Assembly: GCA_020634035.1 (NCBI GenBank)
Contig: JACKCM010000002.1
Span: forward strand, 62,001-126,000
Reading direction: 5' to 3'
Length of the DNA: 64,000 bases
Source: Candidatus Obscuribacterales bacterium
Lineage (GTDB): Bacteria; Cyanobacteriota; Vampirovibrionia; Obscuribacterales; Obscuribacteraceae
Below are positions 63,438-64,000 of this stretch, one piece after another. The position numbers and the translations under genes are program-made. The stretch's first letter is position 1, and every line of letters starts with the position of its first letter. Below the pieces are notes generated by a model that was not told where the DNA came from, did no database searches, and saw only the letters and a program-made list of their open reading frames with translations.

Positions 63438-64000
63438 ATGAGCGATTACGAAGAGAAGCAAGGCGATAAAAAAGGATGGTTCGGCAATACTTTCAGTAAG
63501 TTGAAGTCGGCTCTTTCCAAAACCAAGACCGCCATTGTCGGAGACGAAGCGCCGGAAGTTTATTCTAATGAGCCTGTCGCTCCGGCTTCTCCGGAACCAG
63601 AAGAGCCATTGCAACCTGATCGGAGCCATGAACCCCAGGACAGAGAGTCTCTGGAGACAGGAGAGTTGCCCCAGATCGAACCGGCGATTTCGATGGCGTC
63701 CGGCACTGCCTTACCCTTAGAAGAGATCGTCGAAGAGAAGCCGCAAACCCCGACATTTCGCTTCGAGCCCATATCAGGGACCAGTCGTTCCCAGGCGCTC
63801 ACCGAAGAGAAGGTAGAAGCTCGCACAGTAGTAGTAGATGACGAGTTTCTCGAAACCCTGGAAGAACGTTTGATCAAAGCCGATCTCGGTCTGGGCAACG
63901 CCGAGTCTGTAATCGATCATCTGCGTCGCAATGCTGATTCGAAGAGCTGGACCCAGGATAGAGTGGTGGATTTTCTCAAACAGGAATTTCTTTCGATACT
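63438..64000 (+). CDS. ftsY: Signal recognition particle receptor FtsY (N-terminal part)
   Basis: The frame opens with ATG at 63438, preceded by GAGAGG, and runs off the right edge after about 187 codons. The first 120 residues are an acidic, Pro/Glu-rich A-domain-like region (KKGWFGNTFSKLKSALSKTKT at its start). The N domain of the SRP GTPase then begins: DDEFLETLEERLIKADLGLGNAESVIDHLRRN. The GTPase domain lies outside the window. FtsY docks ribosome-SRP complexes at the membrane. Confidence 0.93.
   Translation, partial: MSDYEEKQGDKKGWFGNTFSKLKSALSKTKTAIVGDEAPEVYSNEPVAPASPEPEEPLQPDRSHEPQDRESLETGELPQIEPAISMASGTALPLEEIVEEKPQTPTFRFEPISGTSRSQALTEEKVEARTVVVDDEFLETLEERLIKADLGLGNAESVIDHLRRNADSKSWTQDRVVDFLKQEFLSI

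Noticed and set aside
1..64000. CRISPR array, prophage or insertion sequence
   Set aside because: No regularly spaced long repeats, cas, integrase, transposase or phage structural genes were seen.

Overview
The window reads as chromosome from a non-photosynthetic relative of cyanobacteria (Vampirovibrionia/Melainabacteria, probably an Obscuribacterales-like lineage). This is inferred, not proven, from an RpaB-like OmpR-type regulator (35512-36240), a cyanobacterial-type DUF2993 lipid-binding protein, a CsaB/TagA cell-surface pair, secretins implying an outer membrane, and no photosynthesis gene. Apart from one retron and one decayed secretin copy it is ordinary core chromosome. I see no IS element, prophage or CRISPR array.

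Layout. 1-9.9 kb: tail of a membrane protein, a RadC-like JAB protein, ispG, csaA, electron-transfer flavoprotein etfBA, rtcA with a LOG-family gene, holA, phoU and a PhoB/PhoR-like pair. 10-16.9 kb: gpmI, an Ala/Gly/Glu-repeat lipoprotein, a DUF2993 protein, RNase PH, an AarF/UbiB kinase and a zinc-ribbon two-TM protein. 16.9-18.1 kb: a retron. 18.2-23 kb, minus strand: gcvPB, an RNase D-like exonuclease, glycolate oxidase glcE/glcF. 23-28.2 kb, plus strand: csaB, tagA, mini-RNase III, and a PAS kinase overlapping a degenerate REC-GGDEF-REC protein. 28.2-36.2 kb: gmhB, a BlaI-type repressor with a palindromic operator, two tandem CpaC-like secretins (one frameshifted), a 1.1 kb gene-free stretch and the RpaB-like regulator. 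36.3-47.5 kb: ahcY, eno, a radical SAM protein, an eIF2B-family protein, glutamate dehydrogenase, glutamate formimidoyltransferase and several unrecognised secreted or anchored proteins. 47.5-64 kb: a Ser/Thr kinase, an M50-type protease, a methyltransferase, a frameshifted Pro/Ala-rich protein, tRNA-Ser(GCU), ruvB-yibE/F-cdsA, galE, a PgpH-like HD hydrolase, an MshEN-like repeat protein, rsmD, nusB and the start of ftsY.

The most interesting system is the retron on the minus strand. A reverse transcriptase carries the retron hallmarks NAxxH (NAQPH), a YxDD core (YCDD) and a VTG-like motif (VSG). Directly upstream, positions 18030-18005 and 17833-17808 form an imperfect 26-nt inverted repeat (23 Watson-Crick pairs plus one G-U), as expected for the a1/a2 arms of an msr-msd RNA, and they enclose two msr-like hairpins. 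The long open frame runs through this RNA, so the RT most likely starts at the ATG at 17761 (296 aa). No standard retron effector sits beside it; the only adjacent candidate is the convergent zinc-ribbon two-TM gene.
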